From: Brevibacillus dissolubilis | GTDB lineage: Bacteria; Bacillota; Bacilli; Brevibacillales; Brevibacillaceae | Assembly (NCBI RefSeq): GCF_006170445.1 | Contig: NZ_VCNA01000007.1 | Span: 186,001 to 250,000 of the forward strand | Length of the DNA: 64,000 nucleotides | Direction of reading: 5' to 3' | Shown: piece after piece, positions 51,985 to 60,940 of the stretch | Layout: every line of letters starts with the position of its first letter | Numbering within the stretch: the first letter of the stretch is position 1 | The notes under the pieces: generated by a model | Told to the model about the DNA's origin: nothing | What the model saw: only the letters and a program-made list of their open reading frames with translations | Databases searched by the model: none | Translations under genes and position numbers: made by a program

Positions 51985-53502
51985 ATGAAGACCTACGCAC
52001 TCGAAATGGAGCACATCACCAAAGAATTCCCCGGCGTCAAAGCATTAGATGCCGTTAGCTTTCAAGTCCAATCCGGTGAGATTCACGCCCTCTGCGGGGA
52101 AAATGGTGCGGGCAAATCCACACTGATGAAGGTGTTAAGTGGTCTCTACCCGGCTGGAACCTATGACGGGACGATCAAGATCGACGGCGAGCCGAAGCGT
52201 TTTGCTGCAATCAAGGATGCGGAACAGGCAGGGATCGCAATCATCTACCAAGAGCTGGCATTAGCCAAGGAGCTGACTATCGGAGAGAACATTTTTCTCG
52301 GGCGTGAACCGCGCAGAGGATTTGGGATCGACTGGGATCAGCTGTATTATGAAGCACGCAAATGGCTGGAGCAGGTTGGGCTTCATTTTTCACCGGACAC
52401 CATGGTAGGTGCACTCGGGATCGGACAGCAGCAGCTTGTCGAGATCGCCAAGGCCCTGTCCAAGGATGCCAAAATCCTGATCCTCGACGAGCCGACTGCC
52501 GCCCTGACGGAAAGCGAAGTAGAGACGCTCATGGGCATCCTGCGTGACCTGCGCCGACGCGGTGTCACCTGCATCTATATCTCTCACAAGCTCAATGAAG
52601 TGTTCGCACTCGCTGACTCGATCACCGTCCTGCGCGATGGCAAAAGTATCGCCACCCGTCCGGCAAGCGAGCTGGATGAAAACAAAATCATCTCTCTGAT
52701 GGTAGGCCGCGATCTGACCGAGCTGTTCCCACGTGTGGAGCATACACCGGGAGAGGTCGTGCTGGAGCTAAAGAATTTCACCGCTTATGATCCTGAAAAT
52801 CCGAGTAAGGCTGTAATTCGAGATATTAGTTTGAATATTCGGAAAGGTGAGATCGTCGGGATTGCCGGACTGATGGGGGCAGGACGTACCGAGCTGGCTA
52901 CCGCGATTTTTGGCGCATGGGAAGGCAAGAAGACAGGCGAGATGCTGGTAGACGGCCAATCTGTCCACGCGAAAAGCACGCTGGACGGTATCAAGCACGG
53001 CATCGCTCTCGTGTCAGAGGACCGCAAGCGCTACGGTCTTGTGCTCGACCAGTCGATCAAAAACAATATCAGCTTAGCCAGCCTCAACCGACTGTCCACA
53101 TCCTCTGTGATCGACGCCAATGAGGAAATCCGCCAGAGCAACCACTATGTCAAGGAATTGCTGATCAAGACACCGTCCATCGAGACAGCGGTCGGCACTC
53201 TGTCAGGGGGCAATCAGCAGAAGGTCGTTCTCGGCAAATGGCTGCTGACTGAGCCGAAGCTCTTGATCCTCGATGAACCGACACGCGGCATCGACGTAGG
53301 AGCCAAGTACGAAATCTACAACCTGATGAACCGTCTGGTAGCAGAAGGTATGGCGATCCTGATGATCTCCTCCGAGCTGCCCGAGGTACTTGGGATGAGC
53401 GACCGCATCTACGTGATGAGCGAGGGAGCCGTCACAGCAGAGTTCGATTGGCGTGACGCTACACAAGAGAATATCATGCAAGCCGCAACAGGAGGGAGAT
53501 AA
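51985..53502 (+). CDS. xylG: D-xylose ABC transporter ATP-binding protein
   Basis: 505 residues with two fused ABC domains, as in sugar importers of the CUT2 group. The first has Walker A GENGAGKST, signature LGIGQQQLVEIAKAL and Walker B ILILDEPTAALTESE. The second has the degenerate GLMGAGRTE, LSGGNQQKVVLGKWL and LLILDEPTRGIDVGAK. It starts after GGAGGGG and is followed 3 bp later by the permease gene. Confidence 0.94.
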   Translation: MKTYALEMEHITKEFPGVKALDAVSFQVQSGEIHALCGENGAGKSTLMKVLSGLYPAGTYDGTIKIDGEPKRFAAIKDAEQAGIAIIYQELALAKELTIGENIFLGREPRRGFGIDWDQLYYEARKWLEQVGLHFSPDTMVGALGIGQQQLVEIAKALSKDAKILILDEPTAALTESEVETLMGILRDLRRRGVTCIYISHKLNEVFALADSITVLRDGKSIATRPASELDENKIISLMVGRDLTELFPRVEHTPGEVVLELKNFTAYDPENPSKAVIRDISLNIRKGEIVGIAGLMGAGRTELATAIFGAWEGKKTGEMLVDGQSVHAKSTLDGIKHGIALVSEDRKRYGLVLDQSIKNNISLASLNRLSTSSVIDANEEIRQSNHYVKELLIKTPSIETAVGTLSGGNQQKVVLGKWLLTEPKLLILDEPTRGIDVGAKYEIYNLMNRLVAEGMAILMISSELPEVLGMSDRIYVMSEGAVTAEFDWRDATQENIMQAATGGR

Positions 53503-53505
53503 ACG

Positions 53506-54675
53506 ATGAAAGCAGAACTGACCAAAGCACCGGGAACGGACAAAAAGCTCCAACTGTTCGGCAAACCGGATATGCGTACCTATACCATGATTTTTGCCCT
53601 GATTGCCATTTGGGTGCTGTTTACGTTTTTGAATGATACTTTTTTGACAGCTCGGAACTTATCCAACCTGTTCATGCAGATGTCTGTTACCTCTATTCTA
53701 GCGATTGGGATGGTCCTGATTATCGTAGCAGGACACATTGACCTCTCCGTAGGCTCGATTGTCGGTCTGACCGGCGGGGTGGCCGCGATTCTGCAGGTCT
53801 GGTTCGGGATGGACACTGGGACTGTGATCGTCGCGACACTGGTCTTGGGTGCATTGATCGGCCTCTTGCAGGGGTGGATCGTCGCCTATCAGGCTGTACC
53901 CGCCTTCATCGTCACGTTGGGTGGGATGATGGTGTTTCGTGGGATTCTGATGGGGATTACGGATGGTACCACAGTTGCTCCGCTGACAGGCATGTTCAAG
54001 ATGGTCGGGAACGCCTACCTGCCTTTTGCTGTAGGATACGGTTTGGCAGCCATCGCGATTGTGTGGACAGTATTCTCCACTCTTCGCAAACGTCAGTCCC
54101 GTATCAAGTATGGCTTTGATGTACCACCATTCTCCGCAGAAGTAGGCAAGCTTGTCCTGCTCGCGGTGCTGATCGGACTCTTCGCGTTTGTGATGAACTG
54201 GTACAAAGGGATTCCGTTCCCGCTCGTTATCGTTGCGGGCTTTGCGCTGCTCTTTACCTTCCTCGCCAATCATACGCCGTTTGGCCGCTCGATCTATGCG
54301 ATCGGCGGCAACAAAGAAGCGGCCCGTCTGTCGGGGATTAATATCAAGCGTAATACCCTGTTTATCTTCGTACTGAGCGGTCTGTTGTCTTCCATCGCGG
54401 CGATTGTCCTGACCTCGCGTCTTGATTCCGCGACGATCAGTGCGGGGCAGAACTACGAGCTGGATGCGATCGCAGCCTGCGTCATCGGGGGCACAAGTCT
54501 GATGGGCGGCTCCGGTAAAATCTTCGGTGCGATCATCGGTGGATTGGTTATGGCGAGCTTGGATAATGGGATGAGCTTGATCAACCTGGATTCGTTCTGG
54601 CAGTACATTGTAAAAGGCTCGATTCTTGTGTTGGCGGTGTGGGTGGATATTCGCAGTCGCCGTCAGAAGGCGTAG
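53506..54675 (+). CDS. xylH: D-xylose ABC transporter permease
   Basis: 389 residues with about ten or more membrane helices and the CUT2 signatures LAIGMVLIIVAGHIDLSVGSIVGLTGG and AARLSGINIKRNTLFIFVLSGLLSSIAAIVLTSR, GQNYELDAIAACVIGGTSLMGGSG. It is the XylH type (longer than RbsC by an insertion around residues 185-225). It completes the xylFGH importer. No xylose isomerase or kinase gene is in the window. Confidence 0.93.
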   Translation: MKAELTKAPGTDKKLQLFGKPDMRTYTMIFALIAIWVLFTFLNDTFLTARNLSNLFMQMSVTSILAIGMVLIIVAGHIDLSVGSIVGLTGGVAAILQVWFGMDTGTVIVATLVLGALIGLLQGWIVAYQAVPAFIVTLGGMMVFRGILMGITDGTTVAPLTGMFKMVGNAYLPFAVGYGLAAIAIVWTVFSTLRKRQSRIKYGFDVPPFSAEVGKLVLLAVLIGLFAFVMNWYKGIPFPLVIVAGFALLFTFLANHTPFGRSIYAIGGNKEAARLSGINIKRNTLFIFVLSGLLSSIAAIVLTSRLDSATISAGQNYELDAIAACVIGGTSLMGGSGKIFGAIIGGLVMASLDNGMSLINLDSFWQYIVKGSILVLAVWVDIRSRRQKA

Positions 54676-55040
54676 GAAACGAATACAAATCGTTACAGTG
54701 TTAGCGAGATATTAGTTGGTTCGTCAGTTACTCTGTAAAACGAGAAAATTACAACTACTGATGGTGACTATGTTAACTAACCTACGGTATCGTTAATATA
54801 ACTGGCATCCTTTCTGTATCTTTGTTTGTATGCTGGTTTGATGGAGTAAGCATTCGATGTCTTATGGCAGCGAGTGCTTCTTTCATTTTCTAGAACAAGA
54901 ATTGTATAAATTTGTTCAATGTATTCTGGACATGTATGATATGGGCAACATTCCAAAGCTCCGTTCATGCCGGAATCTACAGATGCGATGTAAGGGAAGG
55001 ATAAATAATACTTGAATATTGGAGTTGTAACAGAACTTAG
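54676..55040. other. Intergenic region at left edge of AT-rich island
   Basis: About 365 bp with no coding frame that I believe. AAGCATTCG (about 54848) and CGAGTGCTT (about 54873) pair as a hairpin. Base composition becomes AT-rich here compared with the xyl genes, so this looks like the border of the accessory region. Confidence 0.4.
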
Positions 55041-55145
55041 TTTTTGTTACGGGTTTTGGTATTATTGAGGAAAATCCCCCGCGTCAGATCAACATCGGGC
55101 AAGACGGCACATTCAAAATGAGAGCCAAAAACTCGTAACAGAAAA
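55041..55145. repeat. Inverted repeat beside recombinase gene, possible recombination site
   Basis: TTTTTGTTACGGGTTTTGG (55041) and CCAAAAACTCGTAACAGAAAA-type sequence (55125-55145, 21 bp) are near-perfect complements. The 65 bp between and the right arm encode what looks like a protein C-terminus (ENPPRQINIGQDGTFKMRA, stop in the right arm). Lying 27 bp before a tyrosine recombinase gene, it could be an attachment site or the scar of one. Confidence 0.45.
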
Positions 55146-55171
55146 TTTTTAGAGTGAAAGGAGCATGTGAC

Positions 55172-56117
55172 ATGAGTGTAGTTCCGTTTCGAAAGCCGGG
55201 TTCTTACGTCGATGACTACATAACCGATTTTATTCTGGCCCACCCGCGCTTCAGCGAGGGAACGGTGGATGCTTACCAGCGGGCCATTCGGCAGTTTGGT
55301 GATTGGCTTACGCAGCGTCCCGGTTCGGGCGGGACCTTCCGACCGGAGGAGATCACGCGCACCGCGCTGGAGATATATTATGAAGGAACTCGCAGAGCAG
55401 GAGTACAGCATCAGCCACAGGAACCGGCTAAAGTCTGCGGTGAGCAAGTTTTCTGAGTGGCTGATAGAGAAGGGCGAGATGGCAAAAAATCCGGCAAGAG
55501 GAGTGGAAATACCGGCACAGCCTCTCATCGCTCCTCGTCACCTGTCCCCGGATCAGCGCTACGTGCTGCGTAATTTGGTTGAGCGGCAGGGAGACCCGCG
55601 AAGTGAGACGATTTTTGCGCTGGGGTACTGGGCTGGCTGCCGTGTCAGTGATGTATCCAGGCTGACGATGGCGAACTGCTATGTTGGACCGAAAGTAGGC
55701 TGGCTAAAAGTAGGGTTTAAAGGGGACAAGGAGCGGGAGATTGATCTGCTGAATGAAGTCCGGCGTCCGCTGTATGACTACCTAGAATCTCCGGCGCGGA
55801 GGGATCGCGAAAGTCCATACGTGTTCGTCTCGCAACGGGCTGACCGCCTGACCGAGCCTGGTATCCACCACTGGATGAGAACACTCAAAGCCAACGCGAA
55901 GAAGGACGAGTGGGAGATTATCCAGGACGTAACCTACCACGATCTGCGCCACGATTTTGCCCACCGCTGCCGTGAAGAAGGATGGACACTTGAGGAGCTG
56001 GCGTATTACTTGGGACACATCACGAAAAAGGGAACGCCGGCGATCCAGACAACGGCACGCTACACACAACCGAGTCGAGAGCAAATAAAGGAAAAATTGA
56101 AACTATTGCGGGGATAA
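55172..56117 (+). pseudogene. Tyrosine recombinase/integrase, frameshifted
   Basis: The N-terminal core-binding domain (MSVVPFRKPGSYVDDYITDF..., EGTVDAYQRAIRQFGDWL) is read from ATG 55172 to about 55377. At ATATATTATGAAG one extra T shifts the frame; from there the +1-shifted frame continues the same protein to 56117 (MKELAEQEYSISHRNRLKSA...). The catalytic set is intact: R in GCRVSDVSRL, H-x-x-R in YHDLRHDF, H in LGHITKK and Tyr in ARYTQPS. As it stands the product ends at 55456 after about 95 residues. It would be an intact enzyme of about 315 residues but for one base. Sequencing error cannot be excluded. Confidence 0.75.
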
Positions 56118-56172
56118 GCCGTAAAAAGTAGATGGTGATTACTAACTATTATGTTCGGAGGATTTGATTATA

Positions 56173-57450
56173 ATGAAGCGAGGGATAAATTACAATATTA
56201 TTTCTAGTGGATTTAATACGTACAGACATACGATAAAAGAAATGAATGCGCTCCCCGAAGCAGTAAAAAGAGTAAATGCTCACATGAAGGCTATAGGAGG
56301 AGGTAGCGATGCGCTCCTTGAAGCAGCTCAAAGGAATGCTGATTACATGAAGATGGTTGGGAACAGAGATGCGCTTCTTGAAGCAGCTCAAAGGAATGCT
56401 GATTACATGAAGATGGTTGGGGGAAGAGATGCGCTCCTTGAAGCAGCTCAAAGGAATGCTGATTACATGAAGATGGTTGGGAACAGAGATGCGCTTCTTG
56501 AAGCAGCTCAAAGGACAGCTGATTACATGAAGATGGTTGGGAACAGAGATACGTTCCTTGAAGCAGCTAAAAGAGCAGATGTTGCTTACATAAGGTCTAT
56601 AGGAGGAGGCGGAGATGCGCTCCTTGAAGCAGCTCAAAGGACTGTTGATTATATGAAGGTTGTTGGGGGAAGAGATGCGCTCCTTGAAGCATCTAAAAGG
56701 GCAGCTGATTACATGAAGGTTGTTGGGGGAAGAGATGCGCTCCTTGAAGCAGCTAAAAGAGCAGCTGATTACATGAAGGCTGTTGGAGGAAGTGATGCGC
56801 TCTTTGAAGTAGCTAAAAGGGCAGCTGATTACATGAAGGTTGTTGGGGGAAGAGATGCGCTCCTTGAAGCACAAAATCCAGTAGCGCAATTGGAAACAGA
56901 TGTTGGAATAATAAGGAATATAGATCAAGTAACAAAGAAAGAATCTCATGCTAAAGAGACTAATGAGAGCACTGAAAGATTCTCAGCCGATGATATTGAG
57001 CAAATGAAAGAGTTATTTAAAAGCGTTTTGGAGGAAAGTGGGCTTTTATCTAACCAAGCCACCATCAAAGAAGGAGTCGACAATTTAGTAAAAGAACAGA
57101 AAAAGGCCCAATTAATTAACTTTATTATGGGTATTATTGTGAATATTCTCTCTTTTTATATTACTTTGCTCCTCCCGGTATCCCCCATAACTGAGCCAAA
57201 TCAAATATCAACGAACGAATCAGTTACAGTGGTTAATAAGGAATATCTCCAGTATGGTTTTGTCACCTCTAAATCATTGGTTTTACGACAAGGTGCACAT
57301 CATAAATCAAGATCAATCGGTGAATTGACCCAGGGGACCATTGTTAAAATCATCGAAAGAAAAAAAGACTGGACCCTTGTTGAATGGAAGGAGGATGAAG
57401 CTAGCATTAGCGGTTGGGTTTATACAAGATATGTCACGAAGTTTAAGTAA
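56173..57450 (+). CDS. Protein with about ten 20-residue helical repeats, one membrane segment and SH3b domain; function unknown
   Basis: 425 residues from ATG 56173 (GGAGGA about 10 bp upstream). About residues 20-235 are tandem 20-residue units of the type DALLEAAQRNADYMKMVGNR, likely amphipathic helices. Then a charged helical segment (about 245-310; SADDIEQMKELFKSVLEESG), a membrane helix (about 315-338; FIMGIIVNILSFYITLLLPV), and a C-terminal bacterial SH3 domain (about 358-425; SKSLVLRQGAHHKSRSIGELTQGTIVKIIERKKDWTLVEW). The SH3b part would lie outside, touching the wall, with repeats inside. I know no protein with this make-up. Codons are AT-rich; it lies in an island with recombinase remnants. 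Confidence 0.7.
   Translation: MKRGINYNIISSGFNTYRHTIKEMNALPEAVKRVNAHMKAIGGGSDALLEAAQRNADYMKMVGNRDALLEAAQRNADYMKMVGGRDALLEAAQRNADYMKMVGNRDALLEAAQRTADYMKMVGNRDTFLEAAKRADVAYIRSIGGGGDALLEAAQRTVDYMKVVGGRDALLEASKRAADYMKVVGGRDALLEAAKRAADYMKAVGGSDALFEVAKRAADYMKVVGGRDALLEAQNPVAQLETDVGIIRNIDQVTKKESHAKETNESTERFSADDIEQMKELFKSVLEESGLLSNQATIKEGVDNLVKEQKKAQLINFIMGIIVNILSFYITLLLPVSPITEPNQISTNESVTVVNKEYLQYGFVTSKSLVLRQGAHHKSRSIGELTQGTIVKIIERKKDWTLVEWKEDEASISGWVYTRYVTKFK
56236..56870 (+). repeat. 60-bp tandem repeats within coding sequence
   Basis: About ten and a half units of 60 bp, nearly identical at DNA level in the first half (56311-56530). One unit near 56555-56620 is 6 bp longer. All changes keep the frame. 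Copy number could vary by slippage or recombination. Confidence 0.9.
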
Positions 57451-57580
57451 ACATCAACAATCAATTTAGTTGCAAGGAAAGTCATTACGGATTCTCAGAT
57501 TGGTTCCATGAGATGAGCGAGCAGAGAAATCCGCTCAGTTAGATAAAAGGGACGGTACCCAAGATTAAGATCTAATTATT

Positions 57581-57617
57581 ACAAGCCGGTTCCATTGCGA
57601 GCAGGCTTGTTTATTTA
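57581..57617 (+). terminator. Probable terminator of the repeat-protein gene
   Basis: ACAAGCC and GGCTTGT form a 7-bp stem with a 16-nt loop, followed by TTATTTA. The T run is weak. Confidence 0.5.
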
Positions 57618-58103
57618 CGTCCGTAAAAGGTATACCTTCTTGGACAGTCTAGAGGAGATTGATAGTAAACATTTGTAATGTTGGTCGGCCTTTAATGGTG
57701 TCCAATGAGCTATACGTCTACTAATTTAAATGTCACATAGGTGTAGAGTGTTGCATTCAACCCTATTTTCAGGAAAGTCAAGGGTTTTCTCAGACGAAAG
57801 TGCGAAAAAGTGCCATTTTGATTGCAACATATTTTTTGGTTGTCATATTTTTGGCGTCAACCAAGCACGCAAAAAAAAACGTGATTCCGTTTTATCTGGT
57901 TGACAAAAGGTGGTGGGGGCACATTTTGTTAAAAAGTATGTTGACAGTTCGGAATCCAAACAATACCTATTAGTTTACGAACAGGTGTTAATGTATAAAA
58001 GTGGAGTTGATTTCACACAATATGCTATGTCCCGAAATGGTTGATTTTAGGATTAGTCAAAAGACGCACTCGCTTAGTCCTCTGAATATTGGATTTTGGC
58101 TGA
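57618..58103. other. Non-coding stretch with inverted repeats
   Basis: About 490 bp with no credible gene. TGTTGCATTCAA (57749) and TTGATTGCAACA (57818) are inverted with one mismatch, and TTGGTTG and CAACCAA (about 57836-57864) form another hairpin, as if nested ends of an insertion. TTGACA (about 57941) with TACCTA 17 bp later may be a promoter for the HEPN gene. Confidence 0.4.
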
Positions 58104-58154
58104 GAAGGTATTAAATCAATAAATCTGCTGAATAATAGGGGGAATCATCCAACG

Positions 58155-58808
58155 CTGACAAGCTCGAAAGCTAAAGAAGTTTTTAACACAAATCTTGAAG
58201 ACATTGAACAACTATTGACATTACACGAGCAGATAGGTGGAACTGACAAGGGCAGACGTGACCTCGAAGTGCTAAACAAAAGTGCTGTTGTACTCTTGAC
58301 TGCATGTTGGGAAGCTTATATTGAGGATCTGTGTAAAGAGGCATTTTTGTACATGCTTTACAATTGTGAGTCTTACACTCAAATTTCAGTTGGGATTAGA
58401 GAGGAGGTCGGGGCCAAATTAATATCAGGGGATGTTTGGTCAATTGCTGGGGATGGTTGGAGAAAGGTAATTGAAGAGCATGTAAAGGAAGCATTTATCA
58501 ACGAGATTGACGAAAAGTTTCATACACCGCGTTCTTACAACGTGAAGCTGCTGTTGAAAAAGTATCTTGGAATTGGCGATATCACTAGAGCCTGGTACTG
58601 GCAGAAAATGTCCACTAGTCAAGCGGTTAAAAAGTTGAATGACATGATTACGATCAGAGGCGGTATAGCTCACCGAGTAAAGGATCCAAATCTAGACATC
58701 AATATTCAAAAACAACACGTCATACGTTATATGAAGCATATTGAAACACTTGTCGAAAAGACAGAAAGTGCTGTTCAAATACACGTGAAGCAAACGTTGA
58801 AAAAGTAA
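58155..58808 (+). CDS. HEPN-domain (RiboL-PSP-HEPN type) protein, start uncertain
   Basis: The frame is open from 58104 to the stop at 58806-58808. Protein similarity seems to begin at KAKEVFNTNLEDIEQLLTLHEQIGG, but no ATG or GTG precedes it: after AGGGGG (58137) the codons are AAT CAT CCA ACG CTG. A CTG at 58155 or a downstream TTG at 58215 would be the only starts. The domain shows LNKSAVVLLTACWEAYIEDL and the HEPN RNase motif Rx4-6H in IRGGIAHRV near the C-terminus. HEPN proteins of this group occur in defence and toxin-type systems and may cleave RNA. The likely loss of the start codon suggests a damaged gene. Confidence 0.6.
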   Translation: MTSSKAKEVFNTNLEDIEQLLTLHEQIGGTDKGRRDLEVLNKSAVVLLTACWEAYIEDLCKEAFLYMLYNCESYTQISVGIREEVGAKLISGDVWSIAGDGWRKVIEEHVKEAFINEIDEKFHTPRSYNVKLLLKKYLGIGDITRAWYWQKMSTSQAVKKLNDMITIRGGIAHRVKDPNLDINIQKQHVIRYMKHIETLVEKTESAVQIHVKQTLKK

Positions 58809-58816
58809 CCCATGCC

Positions 58817-58865
58817 AAAGCATTATCTCATGAGTCAGTTGCTCTCTTGAGGTAATGCTTTTTGC
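58817..58865 (+). terminator. HEPN gene terminator
   Basis: AAAGCATTATCTCA and TGAGGTAATGCTTT pair over 14 bp (one G-U) with an 17-nt loop and a T run. Confidence 0.85.
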
Positions 58866-59070
58866 TTTAGCCGATCATCTGAAGACGCTGACAACATTCC
58901 TTTCCAGAGTGGGATATTCGATAAATAAACTCACCACATAACATAGATTATGATGAATAAAACTTCAGAGTCTTGTGTTGTACTGGAAACATAATGTGAA
59001 AATCAGGTGTGTTTCGGGGGCGGGAAATGAAACGTTAACTCGCAACATAAGATTAAGAGTTTTGATTGTC

Positions 59071-59512
59071 ATGCTGAATGAGTTTGAAACCTTCCTTCGG
59101 GAGAAGGGAAAAGCGGAAAATACCATTGGGGGATACATAAGCGGTCTGGAACCTGGAACTCTTTTTTCGGGACACCTAAAATAAACTGGGGGGCGTTAGT
59201 GACGGAGCCGGATGTGTGGAAGTGGATCAGCGGCTTGCTGCATCCAAAAGAGGGGAAGCCGTTGGCCGTCATTTCGATTAACCGGAAGCTGAACGCCTTG
59301 CTCAGCTTTTTTTCCTGGGGAGTACGGGAGAAACGATTCAGCATGAATCCTATGACCGACATCCAGGATGTTCGGACGGCGGATGAAGAGAGCGAAAATA
59401 TTATGTGGCTCAGTGAGGAGGAATTTGAGGCTTATCTGGATCGCATGAAGAAAGCCCCGGTTAAAAGCAGAGGGGGCATTTTGGCACGATCTCTTTTTGA
59501 TACCGGATCTGA
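59071..59512 (+). pseudogene. Tyrosine recombinase remnant, frameshifted and cut before the catalytic residues
   Basis: From ATG 59071 the sequence encodes a typical SAM-like core-binding start (MLNEFETFLREKGKAENTI). The frame is broken near 59155-59170 (a TTTTTT run is close by) and resumes in another frame as WGALVTEPDVWKWISGLL, RKLNALLSFFSWGVREKRF and LSEEEFEAYLDRM, ending after ARSLFDTGS at about 59512. The catalytic R-H-R-H-Y part is absent; AT-rich DNA of the following gene begins at that point, so 59512 is probably an insertion or deletion junction. Confidence 0.7.
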
Positions 59513-59573
59513 GAACGCGTTAGTAAAGTATTACACTGATGTAACACTTAAGAAGAATAATAACTATCATTTA

Positions 59574-59602
59574 TTTACAATTAAGGTAAAATTAACTATA
59601 AT
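59574..59602 (+). promoter_or_regulatory. Sigma-A promoter of secreted protein gene
   Basis: TTTACA, 17 bp, perfect TATAAT, 40 bp before ATG 59643. Confidence 0.75.
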
Positions 59603-59642
59603 CCTAAATATACCATTATTTACAAAATAGGAGATGTGTTAC

Positions 59643-60845
59643 ATGATCAAAAAAACAGGCTTACTTTCCTTAGTATTAATGACCGGATTAGTTGGTCAAA
59701 CAAACGCTGCTGAACTTAATTCTGACAGTATTGAGGTTCCAGAAGGGGTTGAAGTGCCTTTATCTGATGACATTCAAAACAATCCAAGTGAACTTCCTGA
59801 ATACGTCAAAGAGTACATTAAAAAGCGGAAGAAAAATATTTCCCCCGAACAAAACGTGATCACACCTGATTATACATTAGGCGTTACCTTTGAACGGATG
59901 GGAGCGCGTTATATCTACTCTAATTCACCAGAGCCAATTCTTGGATCACATATTACCAATTCCCAAGGTGGTTCCTTTACGACAGAAACTACTATCAGTT
60001 CCTCTGCAACTTATGTGGCGGATTTTTACCATCATAACAACTCAAGTGTTAGTGGAGTAAAACTGGGAATTGCAGTTAAAAACACCAGTTCTTCTCCCGT
60101 CACCTTGTTTATTAATGAAAAAGCTATCAGTAGTGCAGGCTACACAATTGATATGGCTGCACCTGTTGAAGCAAATTATGGGAAAAGCACCAATTATGAA
60201 TCGTATACGATCAATCCAGGTGAAACGAGAGTCATGATGAGCACCTCTCTTACAAACGGATATATTGGTAACGGGAAAATTAAATTTTCTGCGAATGCAA
60301 ATGGTTTAAAAGCGAGAATTTATTTTGCACATCCAAATACCTCGAATACCAATATCTTCAATTTCCCTCAAGCTACGATTTCAAGGTATGATTTTACGAG
60401 CGCTACTTTTGATAATAGTGCTCGTTACGCATGGATTGATGCAAACACCTATTATCCTAATAACCACACATTCTACTTTTCCAGTTACAATCAACAGGGT
60501 AACAGTTATGAATACGAGCAAGCTAACACTTCCGGAAACACGGTACTGGGTGCAACTGATTTGGACGGTAATTACGGAGTAGAGTATTGGACGGGTGTGA
60601 AAAATGCCTATGGTAGAACCCTTAGAATATATCCAAACCTAACTTCCCCTTCAAGTTGCTACGGAGGAGGAGCAAGAATTGCACTTTGGACACCAGCTAA
60701 CGGTTGGTTCACGACTACCAAGATTACAACTGCGGGGAACTATTGGTCAATGGCGCTACCACCGGCTGATAGTGATGGTTACAGCTATTTTGGATACACT
60801 CTCCCAGGGGGTAACTGCGGTAACGTGAGATTTGAAATCCGCTAA
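59643..60845 (+). CDS. Secreted protein of unknown function
   Basis: 400 residues from ATG 59643 (AGGAGA 8 bp upstream). A signal peptide ends near residue 23 (QTNAAE). An acidic and Lys-rich segment (about 30-75) is followed by a beta-rich Ser/Thr/Asn/Tyr-rich body with no motif known to me. The pattern YVADFYHHNNSSVSGVKLG with later NPGETRVMMSTSL suggests jelly-roll or galactose-binding-like folds, but that is only an impression. Codons are distinctly AT-rich. It has its own promoter and terminator and is bracketed by recombinase remnants, so it is likely an acquired cargo gene. Confidence 0.7.
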   Translation: MIKKTGLLSLVLMTGLVGQTNAAELNSDSIEVPEGVEVPLSDDIQNNPSELPEYVKEYIKKRKKNISPEQNVITPDYTLGVTFERMGARYIYSNSPEPILGSHITNSQGGSFTTETTISSSATYVADFYHHNNSSVSGVKLGIAVKNTSSSPVTLFINEKAISSAGYTIDMAAPVEANYGKSTNYESYTINPGETRVMMSTSLTNGYIGNGKIKFSANANGLKARIYFAHPNTSNTNIFNFPQATISRYDFTSATFDNSARYAWIDANTYYPNNHTFYFSSYNQQGNSYEYEQANTSGNTVLGATDLDGNYGVEYWTGVKNAYGRTLRIYPNLTSPSSCYGGGARIALWTPANGWFTTTKITTAGNYWSMALPPADSDGYSYFGYTLPGGNCGNVRFEIR

Positions 60846-60858
60846 TTATAACAGACTC

Positions 60859-60898
60859 AAGTCGATTTTTCCTTCGCTAAGGAATCATCGACTTTTTC
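60859..60898 (+). terminator. Terminator of the secreted protein gene
   Basis: AAGTCGAT and ATCGACTT pair, with an inner TTCCTT/AAGGAA stem, followed by TTTC. Confidence 0.8.
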
Positions 60899-60940
60899 TG
60901 TTGTATCAAACGTTTGTAAATAACTCTTCATCTTGGGAGG

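Noticed and set aside
56236-56870. CRISPR-like array
   Set aside because: Units are contiguous 60-bp repeats with no unique spacers and remain in one reading frame.
56149-56949. Minus-strand open frame with Cys-Phe-Lys-Glu-Arg repeats
   Set aside because: It is the reverse reading of the 60-bp repeats; the plus-strand frame has a start site, membrane helix and SH3 domain.
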